Positions 36,021 through 47,571 of a stretch of 64,000 nt of DNA are shown piece by piece. Made by a program: the position numbers and the translations under genes. Below the pieces are notes generated by a model. That model saw only the letters and a program-made list of their open reading frames with translations. It was not told the origin of the DNA and did not search any database. This DNA comes from Erythrophleum ivorense (lineage: Eukaryota; Streptophyta; Magnoliopsida; Fabales; Fabaceae), in the NCBI GenBank assembly GCA_026724425.1, contig JAIUCV010000003.1:55879088-55943087 (forward strand), in the 5' to 3' direction. Position 1 is the stretch's first letter. Every line of letters begins with the position of its first letter.

Positions 36021-36471
36021 ATCATGAAAAACTTTAGACCCTTTACAGGAAGTAGAACTATTAGTGAAGAAACACCTAGAGACAATATAAACAATGATTC
36101 ATTCTCAGGAAGAATTCTTAGGAGAGGACTAAGCTCTAGTAATAGCTCAGAAGTTAGGTTAGAAGATGTAGTAGACGTAGAAAGAAACTTAAAATTATAT
36201 AATAATCACCAGATAGAAGCGTTAAACCCTAGAGTTTTATATCAAACAGGCCCATTAAATATTAGAACTCAGTTAATTAGAAGCAATAGGGAAATAACTT
36301 TAAGCGTTCTAAAGAATGCCCAAAATTTAGATTTATTTCATAAAGAAACCATTAAGAAACTTAAGGAAAGCGGAAAAAAGCTAGTGCATATAGGATTAAT
36401 AATTATAGGAATAAAAGGATTATCTAGGAAAGAATTAGGACAAAAACTTTAGTATTAATATTAGATAAATT

Positions 36472-37161
36472 TAATGTTTTTAAAACCAGATCGGTCATTG
36501 AACCGGTGAAATTATTGGTTCACGGTTCATTGGTTCAATTATGGTTGAACCGTAGTCGAACCGGTGATAATTATATATATATATATATATATTTATTCTA
36601 TATATTAAAATTTTAAGATAATAAATAATAATAAGTAAATATTAATAAATTTTAAAATACATTATAACTAATTATACATAAAAACAATCAAACATAACAT
36701 AATTTTTAATTTTTAATTTGTTTAAAGTATATTTACATAATTTTAACAAAAATCATATGAATTTTAGTTTTGTTTTACATCTATTATATTAAAATTTTAC
36801 AATTATAAATAACATAATAATGATAGTTTAAGAGAAAAGATATTGTTTTTTATTAAAATAAAATCATAATCAAGATTATATATTAAATATTGTATACTAT
36901 AATTGAATATGCTTCCTAGCTCAGTGGAAGAGACATGGGAAATGACCCAAAGGGTCACTGATTCGAGCCACAATGTTGCAAATTTTGCTAAAAAAAATTC
37001 AGACCGATTCAACCAATAACCCAGTCGGTTTTCCAAGTTCTCATCGGTTCTTGACTAGTTTTAAGGTCATCTGGTTCTAGGGGTTAACCAGACCGAACCA
37101 TAGACCGGTTCCTAGTCCAATCGATCGAACTGGCCGGTCAGGTCCAGTTTTCAAAACAGTG
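36472..37161. mobile_element. hAT-type MITE nested in the pararetrovirus, 690 bp
   Basis: Ends TAATGTTTTTAAAACCAGAT and the reverse complement of CACTGTTTTGAAAACTGGAC form imperfect inverted repeats. The flanks GATAAATT (36464-36471) and GAAAAATC (37162-37169) agree at 6 of 8 positions, consistent with an 8-bp hAT target duplication that has since diverged. Removing the element and one duplication would bring the two halves of the viral frame together. Subterminal regions are rich in GAACCGG/CCGGTTC words, as in the element at 20548-21637, so the two belong to one broad family. A tRNA-like segment lies inside. No transposase. Confidence 0.82.
36909..36980 (+). other. tRNA-like segment with A box and B box inside the MITE
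   Basis: TAGCTCAGTGG (36917-36927) matches the D-arm/A-box consensus of plant tRNAs, and GCTCAGTGGAAGAG differs little from the usual GCTCAGTGGTAGAG. GATTCGAGCC (36960-36969) resembles the B box. The 43-base spacing between box starts is what a tRNA gene would have. Acceptor-stem pairing is not evident and there is no clear anticodon arm, so it is not a working tRNA gene; it may be tRNA-derived or a chance Pol III-like promoter. Confidence 0.5.
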
Positions 37162-40100
37162 GAAAAATCTTGGACAAAAAATATGAAAAAAGCTATAATA
37201 GCAGGAATGGACGTAGATATGAATAAAAATTCAGGAATATTTTACTGTAGTCCAAACATTATGAAAACAATAAAAGATTTAGAAAACATTAAAATAGGAA
37301 TTCAAACTAAAGGCTACGATGATTACATAGGAGATAATTTAATACTTTCAATAGCAATTTTAGGAAAAGCTACAAACACTTCAGGAACGAAATATAAAGT
37401 AAATATAGAAGGAATAATAGAAGCTTTAGCATCAAAGGGAATGAAAATGATCAAACCAATCCCAATGGATCCCTCAACCTTAGCAGGATTAGAATGGAAT
37501 TTAGATAAGCATAATGAAGATGATAACCAAGTCTTAAACCCAGAAGATAGCATAATCTATGAAAACCTTAAAGGAGGATATAGCATGAGATTTACAAATT
37601 ACAAGAAACAGCCTGTTAAAAAGAAGAAGAAATTGAATCAGATGAAGAAATAGTAGAACAGCATAGGACTTTAGTCAATTTAGAAACAGTACAAGAAGAA
37701 AAAAGCTTAGGATTAAAATTTAGGATTTTTGATGATTGGGCAGATAATGAAAATGAAGATATAGAAGAAAAACCTTTAGAAGATATAACAGAAGAAGAAG
37801 ACAGTATAATTCAGCAGTTTGAATCAACTTTCCTAGGAAACACTAGTCAACTAAAAACATTAGATCAGGTGATGGATAGAAGATTTAATATGCTTAATCT
37901 AGTAGATGAAGTAGATGAAATGTATCTAGAAGCAATTAGATTAGGATATAGTGGAGAGTCAATAGACAAAACCTTCAAAGAAAAGTATAATATAGATTTA
38001 GTTCATGACATAGCTAGTGGTAAGATACCCTTTTCAGATTTTTATGCACATCAAATAGCTTGCATGTCTGATAATGCTAGTAGTAGTGGAACAAAAAGGC
38101 CAAAACCCGAAACACCAGACTTTAGTGAAATCCCACCTAGAAGAGCAGAAGGAATAGGAAGACCAGGATGGAAAAACCCTAGTTATACCTACCAAGAGCA
38201 AGGACAGAGATTTAAAAGCTATGGTAGTAGACAACCAATAGGAAAAACATTTTCAGGAAAAATGCTAATCATAGAATTAGGATCACCCCAAATGTGGGCA
38301 GAAGAAATAAATATATGGGAACAAAATGCTATAAGAGATTGGAATGTAAATAAAAGAGATGATATGGATATGTTTAGTTACTTAGAAACAACATTAGGAA
38401 ATGTAGCATTAGGAATATGGCAAGCCAAAAAGAAAAAAGATCCAACAAAAATCAATGAAATAAAAGGCTTAGGAGATAACCCTTATAATTTCACAAGCTT
38501 AATTAGGACTTTAATCTTAGGTTTAGATCCAGCTAGAGAAAAGACCTTCATACAAGATACAGCTATTAGAAACTTAGAACAATTAACTTTAAATAATATG
38601 GATTATATAGTTCAATTTACAAATGATTTTGTAGCATTAATTTCACAAACTAATAAAGCTTTTGATGATGATTTATGTAATAGATACTTTAGCAAGCTAC
38701 CAGGAGATTTAGGAAAACAAATACATAAGGAATGGGAAAAAGCTTATGGTAACCAACCAGATTTAGGGATAGGACCTAGAGTACAGTTTACTTTTGATAG
38801 GTTAGCACAATTATGTAAAGAAGTAGCTCTGCAAGGACAAATTAAGAAACAAAGCTATGCCTTCTGTAGAAAAGCTATATACACACCACAACAGTATGGA
38901 TTAAGTAGAAATTATCAACCAAAAAGAAATAGAAAGTATTTAAGAAAAACTTATAATAGACCTACGAAAGGAAGAAGTGAAAGACCTAGAGTTAAAAAGC
39001 CATCAGTCAGAAAATGCACTTGTTTTATTTGTGGAAAGCCTGATCACTTAGCAAATAGATGTCCCAATAGAAAAGTTAATATAGAAAGAGCAAATTTAGT
39101 AGAAACCCTACACGTAGATATAGTTTCAGCCTCAGAAGATGATACAGAAAGCATATATAGTATAGCCTCAGAAGAAGAAACAGAAGTCCCGGAAGGAATT
39201 ATTCATTACACTTTTGTTAATATAGAAAAAGAAATCCAAAAGAACCTTAACACACTAGAACAAAGCTTATGGCAAGAATTAGATTTTGAAGAAGTATTAG
39301 ACTTAGAACCCGTAGAACAACACTTCGTAAATACAGTAGAATGTATAGAACACAATTGGATTCATCAGAAAGGAAACCTTAGTATACCTTGCATAGGATG
39401 TAAATATTACCCTGACATGCTTAGAAGATACCAATGTAGTAACTGTATGGAAGAAATATGCTTTAGATGTATAAAAACACTATATAATATTGATACTGAA
39501 TTAAAAGGACAAACTAAATCTAGTAGTCAAAAATCTTCAGATAAAATAGAAAAGATCGAAGCTCAAATAGAACTGTTACAATATAAAGTAGAACGAATAG
39601 AAAACCATATAGGATTAGAAGATAAGCAAAAAGGAAAAACAGTAGAACCAACCAAAGCTAAAGGAATTACTATTAAAGAACCAGAAGAAAACATAACAAA
39701 AAGCCTAATAGAATTAGATCTAGAAACTCTCGAAGAACATTTTAGCCTTAAAAATTTAGAAGAAAAAGAAACCACATGTTTACCCTGTACATCAAACCTT
39801 ATCACTCTCAATGCTAGAATATGACTCTCAGATAATGATTTCTTAGATATACCAGCTTTAGTAGATACGGGTAGCACAACTAGTCTCATTAGTCATTCTT
39901 TAGTAGGTAAAAAATAACACAAACCTTTAACCTACAAAGTCTCAACTAGAACTGTAGAGAATAGAGAAATGCGTATTACTCATCAGTTAGAACCATTAGC
40001 AATCCAATTTAAAGATTTTGCAGATCACTTTAGTATTAGATATTCTCTTCCACAGGTTTTTATTACCCCATTAAATGTACAAACTAGTGAATTTATCTTA

Positions 40101-40600
40101 GGACATAATTTTATCAATTCCTTGCATGGTAGTCTCACCCTTAGTCAAAACTTAGTAATTATTAGCAAGCATAGCTTCACTTACCCAACCGCCAGATACA
40201 CTCAACTATCAGAGTTTGCTCGAAAGGGTGGTGGACCTATTAGAAATTTAGATTTTTTAGCCCAACAACAAAAAGACCAAGCTAACTTAGCCCAAATAGA
40301 AACAATAGAAGAAGCTAATCTGTTACGTATAGAACATACTTTAAAAAATTTAGGAAAAGGCAAGGCTCAGCCCAATAGTCAAGATTACCAAACCTTAATC
40401 TATAGGTTAGAAAAATTAGGTTTAATAGGAGAAGATATCACAAAAAATAAGTAGATTTTGAATGTTCTTTAGAAATTAAAAATCCAGAAATACTAATTAG
40501 AACAGCTAACTTAGAATACAGCCCTTGGGAACAAGAAGAATTCAAAAAGCAAATTAAAGAAAAAGTCTTTTTAATTTGCCTAAATTGAATGTTAAACTTA

Positions 40601-41260
40601 GAAAAAGTCTTTTTAAAAACAAATTAATTGAAACTTAATAATTTATTTTAGTTTAAAATTTATAAACTAATTTTATAATAAAGTGCTAGTTCTATATATA
40701 TATATATAATTTTTAAAAAATTATTTTAGCAAAAAGATGGCCGTAATTCTTTAAGGCTAAAATGTAAAAAAATTGAACTTGTGCAACTTATCTTTCTCGA
40801 TTTCAAAAGTTGACTATAAACTTGTCAGACTTGCAATTTTGTGTAACAAAATCTTAAGTAGAGACTTCTTGTTACTAAAGCACACTTTATCTACAACAAT
40901 AAAATTATCAATTTTGAGCCTACTACCAACATAGCAATAGCTGGAAAAGTAGGATTTTATCTTATCCAATTATGGACGAATTAAAACGAGCAAAGGTAAT
41001 GATTTACCGAGACGATTGAAGCTCAAAACTCCCAATTTGCCAAGCAAAACGTAGCTGCAAGACTCACTCTCTGCATCACGTTGCAGCAGGAAAAGTCCAC
41101 GGCTTCGAGTCTGTTTTGGATGGAGGAAGACGCTGATTTGGTGGCGAAAACTTGGGGAATAGATGCTGAAGTTGCTAAATAAAGAAGGGGTGGGCGAACT
41201 ATGGAGAATGACGGAATGAAGAGCGAAGGTGCTGAAAGTCAAAAAGCAGTGTAAAAGCAA
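40601..41260 (-). other. AT-rich DNA, then a leader-like segment on the minus strand
   Basis: 40601-40960 shows nothing. 40970-41270 is much richer in G and C and, read on the minus strand, resembles the 5' leader or first exon of a gene: an open 96-residue frame with no recognised domain, and a possible donor CGTCTCG/GTAAATC at about 41005-41015. No matching downstream exons were found, so it may be an isolated promoter-proximal fragment. Confidence 0.25.
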
Positions 41261-41454
41261 CTTCGCTGGAATCGATGGGAAAGTGGGAGGTATGGTTATT
41301 ATTTTATTTGCAAAATGGATGATGTAAAGCTGAACTAATGGGGTACTATGGTCTTTTCAGAAACAAAATCGAAAAGAGGAATTTAGCAAAAAGTGAAGAT
41401 AGGTGAGAAAGGAAGAAAGTGGAAAGAAAATGAAATGAAAAAAGGAAAAGGAAG

Positions 41455-41455
41455 A

Positions 41456-41493
<38 letters not shown>
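41455..41493. repeat. TAA trinucleotide microsatellite
   Basis: About 13 consecutive TAA units. Confidence 0.93.
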
Positions 41494-41810
41494 GGTGGAT
41501 AAACTTTGCTAGATATAAAATCTTTAAATAAATACTCTTTAAGAAAAATTTGAACTCACCGTTAATAAAAAATTATTTTATTTAGCTTTAAGTAAAATCT
41601 TTTTAAGTTTAGCTTTATTTCTTTAATTTTATTATTATTATTATTATTAATTTTTAAAATTTTACTCAACCTTTAATTTAGTCTATATAATTTAAAAACT
41701 TATAAGTAGATCTCTATAATTTTATATTTATGATTAAACTTGTAACAATTAGAAAAAAAAATTGAAAAATTTTTAAAAGGTTAAAAATTTTTTAAGTTTG
41801 TCAGCTATAA

Positions 41811-42062
41811 CGAGAAATGGCCTAATTATAGCGAGAAATAGCCTAACTATAGCGAATATATTCGTTCGTTATAGTGAGAAATAGTCTAGTTATAACGAAA
41901 GTGCCTTCTAGCTATAGCGAGAATGCTTCTAGCTATAACAAGTGCGGCATCCCATATAAAAATCAGGGAGTTGCTCGCCGTAGCGCGCCATTGCGAAAAT
42001 AGAGGTCTGGGACTGATACGTGCTCGCCGTAGCAAAGGTTATTCTTCGCTATAGCAAGGGTT
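41811..42062. repeat. Irregular array of CTATAGCGA-type motifs
   Basis: Roughly ten copies of a CTATAGCGAGAA-like word (variants CTATAACGAGAA, TTATAGCGAGAA, CTCGCCGTAGC, CGCTATAGCAAGG) are spread over 250 bp at irregular spacing. The sequence is clearly more GC-rich than its surroundings. Such arrays are seen in some plant LTRs, but I could not find a second LTR copy. Confidence 0.65.
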
Positions 42063-43400
42063 AGTCCGGAAAAGCATGAAAAAAAAAAGAATTTGATTTC
42101 TTAAAGCGTCCTAATTCATTCCTTCTCTTTTTAACCGACTTAGACTTCAAATTCATTCCTTCTCCTTTTAACCGACTTAGACTTGATCCAAGGCAGAGAA
42201 AAGGGTGGAGGAGAGAGAGAGACACCTAGAGAAGGAAGAAGAACAAGAAAAAGGTAAGTATAACTTGAGATTTCTTTAGCTTTTCTTCTTAGAATCTTGT
42301 TCTTCTCTCCTTGTCCTTTCTTTCTATGACTTTTGGTTGTTAAATTAGCTATGTTTTGGGTTTGGTCAGAAGAGGGAAAGTGGAAAACCACTTTTGAAGG
42401 AGGTTAGAACTCATGTAGCTTTACTTCCTTGCTTTCCTTTCTTGAGAGGTTGAAAGAGGAAGGATAGTTGGTGAACTTCTAGAGAGAGAAAAAACCCCTA
42501 GTTTCTTATATGTTTGGTAGGGTTTGCTATAAAGAAACCCTTAGTTTTGTGAGTAAGTGGTGAGTTATGAGAGAGTAATTCTATGCTCTTTGTGTGTTTA
42601 AGCTCAAGAGAAACACTTCCATCTAGTTGTGATTGTGGAACTAAGAATGGAGAAGACAAATTGAAAGGGAAGGCTTGTGTTAGCCTATAAAGTAGCTCTT
42701 TCCCCCTTCTCTCATGCATGGATGCGTGTTTTAGCTTGTTTTAGAATGTGTGTATGTGTATTTTCAAGCTATGAAAAGTATGCTAGCATGCCTTTACATG
42801 TCATGATCCTTGATGCTATGTTATGTGTTAAATGAATCCATGATATTTGTATGAGTTTACTTGAGTGTGGAAAGGCCAAGAACTCTTTCCTTGGATAAGG
42901 ATGAGCCAAGAACCCTTGAGTTTAGTTGAGGTCTCCCAAAAATAATGTGGACTCTCAAGAGTATGGTTAAGTCCAAAGTGCTCAAGAGTGGGTGAGGCAA
43001 GTCCAATACCCATGAGGAGAAGTGTGAGGCCAATCCAAACAGTTGGTGAACTCTTGAATGTCTTGTATGATTGATTCACATGCCAAGGTTGTTTTTAAAG
43101 TGTCTATGACTTTCAATTTTTCATACATGCATTTGAGAAGCTTGCTTTGCACATATTATGTATGATTGAATGAGAGATAAGCTATTAAGATTCTTTGAAT
43201 CTCATCCCCTTCTCTCTACTATCCTAACATGCTAGGTGGACCAAGTGAATAAAAACATGGGAGCCACCAAACTTGAAGCTAGGAAAATTGGCAAGGGATT
43301 TGTGAAATAGCCATCCTGTCACCATTTTGTTGTTAAGAGATGTAATCTAATGATGTACATGTTGTAGGCACTTATGAATACTTGTAAATGGATGTACATA
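42063..43400. repeat. Non-coding, possible LTR-derived DNA
   Basis: A 35-bp direct duplication (ATTCATTCCTTCTC.TTTTAACCGACTTAGACTT, at about 42114 and 42151) is followed by 1.2 kb of balanced composition without a convincing gene. Short words such as GCCAAGAACTC and GCCAAGAACCC recur at 42874-42920. Minus-strand frames here (42140-43079) show no domain. Together with the array just upstream this could be one long LTR of a retrotransposon, cut on the right by the CACTA element. This is inference. Confidence 0.3.
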
Positions 43401-43902
43401 ATATATATGTATGAGAATTAGAACTATATATATACCTCTATTAAGTTTTGCTAAAATTATATGAATCTCTTATAAAACGAAAAATTATATTATGCTTTAG
43501 TCTAATTTTAAATTCTTTAGCTAAAATACCCTTCATTAACTTTCTTATATATTTTATAGAGGATATTTTAGTTAAAAAAATTAGACTAAAATGCATATTT
43601 TAAAAATAGAAGAGAAATTTATATAATTTAAAATTTGTTTAATTCATTATAAAATAATCTATTTAGATGATGAATTTTCAAGATGCAAGATTCTCTTTTG
43701 ACTAAAGAGTTGTGTAATTTACTATTATCAACTTTAAAAGTTAATAAGACAAATAGTATTAAGATTTTGCACAAAATTGATTAAAGGGGTCTATGGTTAT
43801 TTTTTAAAGTTAAAGAAGATAAATTACACAAAATTAATAAGGTCTTTTTTTAATGATTAAACAATTAAAGATGTTTCTTTTTCTTTTTTGAAGGTTATAT
43901 AA
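43401..43902. other. AT-rich DNA upstream of the CACTA transposase
   Basis: This should contain the left part of the CACTA element, but I see no CACTA-type terminal inverted repeat. Confidence 0.4.
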
Positions 43903-46900
43903 ATGGACAAGTCTTGGACTAATAAACCCCGAAATACCCGTGAATACTTAGATGGGTTGAATGAATTTTTAGACTTTGCATTTGTTAATGGAAGTGTGGA
44001 AGAAAAAATCATATGTCCATATCCTAAATGTCGATTTTAAAAATGGCATATTAGAGAGGTTGTGCATGATCACTTGATTGTTAAACCTTTCCCACAAGGA
44101 TATACGTTTTGGGTTAAACATAGAGAGAAAATTAGAAATGAACTTACTGTAGAACCTCAGTTATAGTTACAAATGAGAGAAGAATGAATTTGTAGGAATG
44201 ATCCTATGCAAGACATGGTTGTTGATGCATTTATAGTTCATGATAACAAAAACATAAAGGAAGTTGAGAATCCAGTTACACTAGCAAATCAAAGGTCAGG
44301 CAATGATACAAAAGAGTTTTATGAGTTAATGAGAGATGTGCAACAGAATTTATTTGAAGGGTGTAAAAAGTATTCAAAATTATCTTTTTAGTTAAACTAT
44401 TTTACATTAAGTGTTTATGTGGAATAAGTGATAAAGCTATGTCAATAATATTCAAGTTATTAGCTGATGCCTTTAACCAAGCATCGATTCTACCTTCTTT
44501 CTATGAGGCCAAGAAAATAATTAATAAATTGAGACTAAATTATACAAAAATTCATGCATGTCCAAATGATTGTATGTTGTATTGGGAGGATGATGAAAAT
44601 AAGGATGTGTGTGAAAAGTGTAATACATATAGATGAAGACCAAAAGTTAAGGGCAGAAAATGGATCAAATGTCCTGCAAAAGTACTTAGATATTTTCCAT
44701 TAAAACCACGATTGCAAAGACTGTTTATGTCATCTAAGACTACTGAGCATATGAGATGGCATGCCACTGATAAGAATAATGATGGTATGATAAGACATTC
44801 GACGGACTTTGAAGCTTGGAAGCTCTTTGACATGACGCATACTCAATTTGCTTTAGATCCTCAAAATGTACGTCTTGAGTTAGCCACTAATGACTTCAAT
44901 CTATTTGACACTTTAAGTACAAGCTATAGCATATGGCCAGTGGTTCTTATATCGTGCAACCTTCCTCCCTAGATGTGTATGAAACAAAGCTCATTCATTC
45001 TATTAATGATAATTCCAGGAAAGTGAGCACCAGGCAATGATATTGATGTCTATCTACAACTGCTAATAAAAGAGTTAATAGATCTATGGGATGTGGGAGT
45101 TGAAACCTATGACTCTTATACTGATGAAGTTTTCAATATGCATGCAACTATGATGTGGACTATAAGTGATTTTCTAGGGCTTGGAATATTATCTGGTTGG
45201 AATGTACATACTGGGTTAGCTTGTCTATCTTATAACTTTGATTCAACTCTTGTGCAACTATATCATAGTCAAAAGTGGTGTTTTATGGGCCATTGTCATT
45301 TTTTAAACTTAGAACATAAATTTAGATTGGCTCGATATCAATTTGATGGAAGAGAAGAGAAGAGGAATCCTCCAAAAAAAATTATAGGCTCAGAAATCTT
45401 ACAACAAATTGAAAATGTTAATATTATATTCGGAAAAGAGGTGGAAGTTGAAGGTCAGGGAAAGAGACCTAGGAAGGTTAGTAGTATAGATAGTGATACT
45501 CAACAGTGGTATAAAAAGAGTATAGTTTTTAAACTTCCTTACTGGATTAATCATTCAATACACTATAATCTTGATGTGATGCACGTTGAGAAAAATATTT
45601 GTGATAATGTACTATTCACTTTGTTAAATGATTCTAGCCGATCAAAAGATCATTTAAATGCACGGAGAGATTTAAATCAAATGGGCATTAGGCCTAATCT
45701 TTGGCGTAATAACACTGGTAGATACCCTCCGCTGTATTTACTTTGACAAATGCCAACAAAGATGTATTTCTTAGGACTTTAAAAAATATTACCGTTCCAG
45801 ATGGTTATTCAAATAACATTTCTAGATGTATTGATTTGAGACAACGTAAGATTGGAGGGTTAAAAAGTCATGATTCACATGTTCTTATGCAACAATTCCT
45901 ACCCTTAGCTATGGGAAACACACTTCCTAAGCAAGTGTCAGCAGTTCTGATTGACTTATGCTCATTTTTTAGATAATTATGTAGTAAAACATTAAGTGTG
46001 AATGAGCTTGATCAACTTCAAAATACAGTTGTTGTTACATTATGTCATCTGGAGATGTTATTTCCTCCTTCATCCTTTATAGTTCTGATCCATTTGATTA
46101 TACACTTAACTGATGACGCTAAACTTGGAGGTCCTGTCCAGTATCGATGGATGTATCCTATAGAAAGGTAATTAATACTTATCAGATCCTTTGTATTTGT
46201 TCCAAATAATTTTATTTCCATTTGTGATAATGTAATATAATGTGCTTAATAGATATTTAAGGAAGTTGAAGTCTAACATGCGAAACAAGGCACAGCCAGA
46301 GGGTTCCATAGTTGAGGTTTTCTTGGCTCAAGAAGTTTTAACGTTTTGTTTGAGATATTTGGATGGAATTGAGATAGTATTCAATTAACCTAGACATGTA
46401 AATGATGAGCCTGATGTTGGTCCATCCTTTCTCAGTACTTTGTTTCCACTTGTTGGAAAACCAGTGGGTGGTTTTGAATACATTACTCTCTCCCCTAAGG
46501 AAAAATTGCAAGCACATCGTCACGTATTAATCAATTGTAGAGAAGTGGATCATTTTCTTCAGTGAGTGATTTATATTTTAAATTTAGTATTAACTATATA
46601 ATTTTGATGATCTAATTAGTTTATGTATGTCATGTAGGGAATTTAGAGATCACGTTAAAAGACAATTAAGAAGTCGTACACGATTTTCATCAGAAATTGA
46701 TAAAAGAGTTCATAGAGAGTTTGTTGATTGGTTTTCTCGCTGTGTAAGCATGTGTTTATCTTTTACCATTTTACCTTTCATAAGGAACACTATAATTAAA
46801 CACTTCTTTTGTTTTGTTCCAGATAAGAAATGATGTCAATAGATTGCATTTCATTGATATGAATTTTCTTGTCATGGGTCCACTTGATAAAACAAGGCGA

Positions 46901-47452
46901 TATACTACTTATAATGTTAATGGATTCAAATTTTGAACTTTAGCTTGAGACTAAGGATTGAAAACTTAAAATAGTGGAGTCTTTGATTCTTTTGGAACAA
47001 GAAGTTACACAAGTGGACGCTATAATAACATGCACTTTGGTGGTGTACCATATTATGAAAAATTGTTGGACATTATTAAATTAAATTATTATGGTCAATT
47101 TGTAATCATACTATTCAAGTGTATGTGGGCCAACACAACTAATTCAAGAGACATGAAGAAAGATGATTTCAGATTCACTTCTGTCAATTTTTCACGGTTG
47201 ATACATACTGGTGATAATGAAGATGATGAACTATACATTCAAGCCTCTGAAGCTCAGCAAGTATATTATGTGGAAGATGAGTTAGATAAAGATTGGAGTA
47301 TAGTTGTGCATTTAAAACCACGTGACTTATATGATATAGGTGAAGATGATGAAGATATTTATGAGAGTGAGCCAAACCAACCTCAGAGAGTAAAGACGCT
47401 ATTCCTAAACTTGGAAGTCCATTTATATTTGTCTAGGTCAAATATTATTTAG
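43903..47452 (+). pseudogene. TnpD-like transposase of the CACTA element, broken
   Basis: The N-terminal transposase-associated domain starts MDKSWTNKPRNTREYLDGL with a CPYPKC zinc-type motif, then hits a TAA at 44038-44040. The tnp2 transposase core runs from about 44420 to 45740 (ILPSFYEAKKIINKL, IHACPNDCMLYW, RWHATDKNNDGMIRH, CFMGHCHFLNLEHKFR, LPYWINHSIHYNLDVMHVEK). The DUF4218 region follows at 46080-46740 (GGPVQYRWMYPIER, FRDHVKRQLRSR), with intact introns at about 46170-46252 and 46564-46637. A DUF4216-like region (HFGGVPYYEKLLDII, DPRDL-like LKPRDLYDIGED) ends at 47452. At least five in-frame stops disable it. Confidence 0.88.
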
Positions 47453-47571
47453 TTTGTTTAGTTTTTTCCTTTTTTGCATTGTCATTAAATAGATATGTTT
47501 GTATGTTTTTTATCTCCATGGGTTATATCAATTTATATGTTTTTTTGTTGCAATTAACAGAACCTTAGAAG

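Larger units (their letters stand above)
36024..40593 (+). pseudogene. Pararetrovirus polyprotein: movement protein, coat protein, protease (broken, interrupted, truncated)
   Basis: The movement-protein part begins at 36024 and is stopped at 36450-36452. It continues after a frameshift and, beyond the nested MITE, from 37162 to about 37650. A further frameshift leads into the 651-codon frame 37869-39824 with the coat-protein region (about 38250-38900), a CCHC zinc finger CX2CX4HX4C at 39021-39062 and a second motif CX2CX11CX2CX4CX2C at 39390-39470, the latter typical of badnaviruses and tungroviruses. In the same frame, past a TGA at 39822, the aspartic protease motif DTGS lies at 39864-39875, followed by another stop near 39915 and an open stretch 39969-40454. 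A last frameshift leads to a short tail ending near 40593 just where reverse transcriptase would start. Confidence 0.85.
35040..40600 (+). mobile_element. Endogenous pararetrovirus fragment (Caulimoviridae, badnavirus/tungrovirus-like), decayed
   Basis: About 5.5 kb with the gene order of small bacilliform pararetroviruses: a coiled-coil ORF, a small second ORF that overlaps it by one base (TAATG), and a long polyprotein frame with movement protein, coat protein with zinc finger, a second cysteine motif and an aspartic protease. The copy stops where reverse transcriptase should begin; RT and RNase H are absent, as are most intergenic control sequences. A MITE (36472-37161) is nested in the movement-protein region, and stops and frameshifts are spread through the polyprotein. 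This is a genomic fossil and cannot produce virus. Left and right junctions with host DNA are approximate, and no target duplication is expected because such viruses lack integrase. Confidence 0.85.

Noticed and set aside
36909..36980. Functional tRNA gene
   Set aside because: A and B box-like words are present, but no acceptor stem or anticodon stem can be folded, and the sequence lies inside a MITE.
37869..39824. 651-codon frame as a host gene
   Set aside because: The zinc finger plus second cysteine motif and the position between movement protein and protease identify it as pararetroviral coat protein; it is part of a broken polyprotein.
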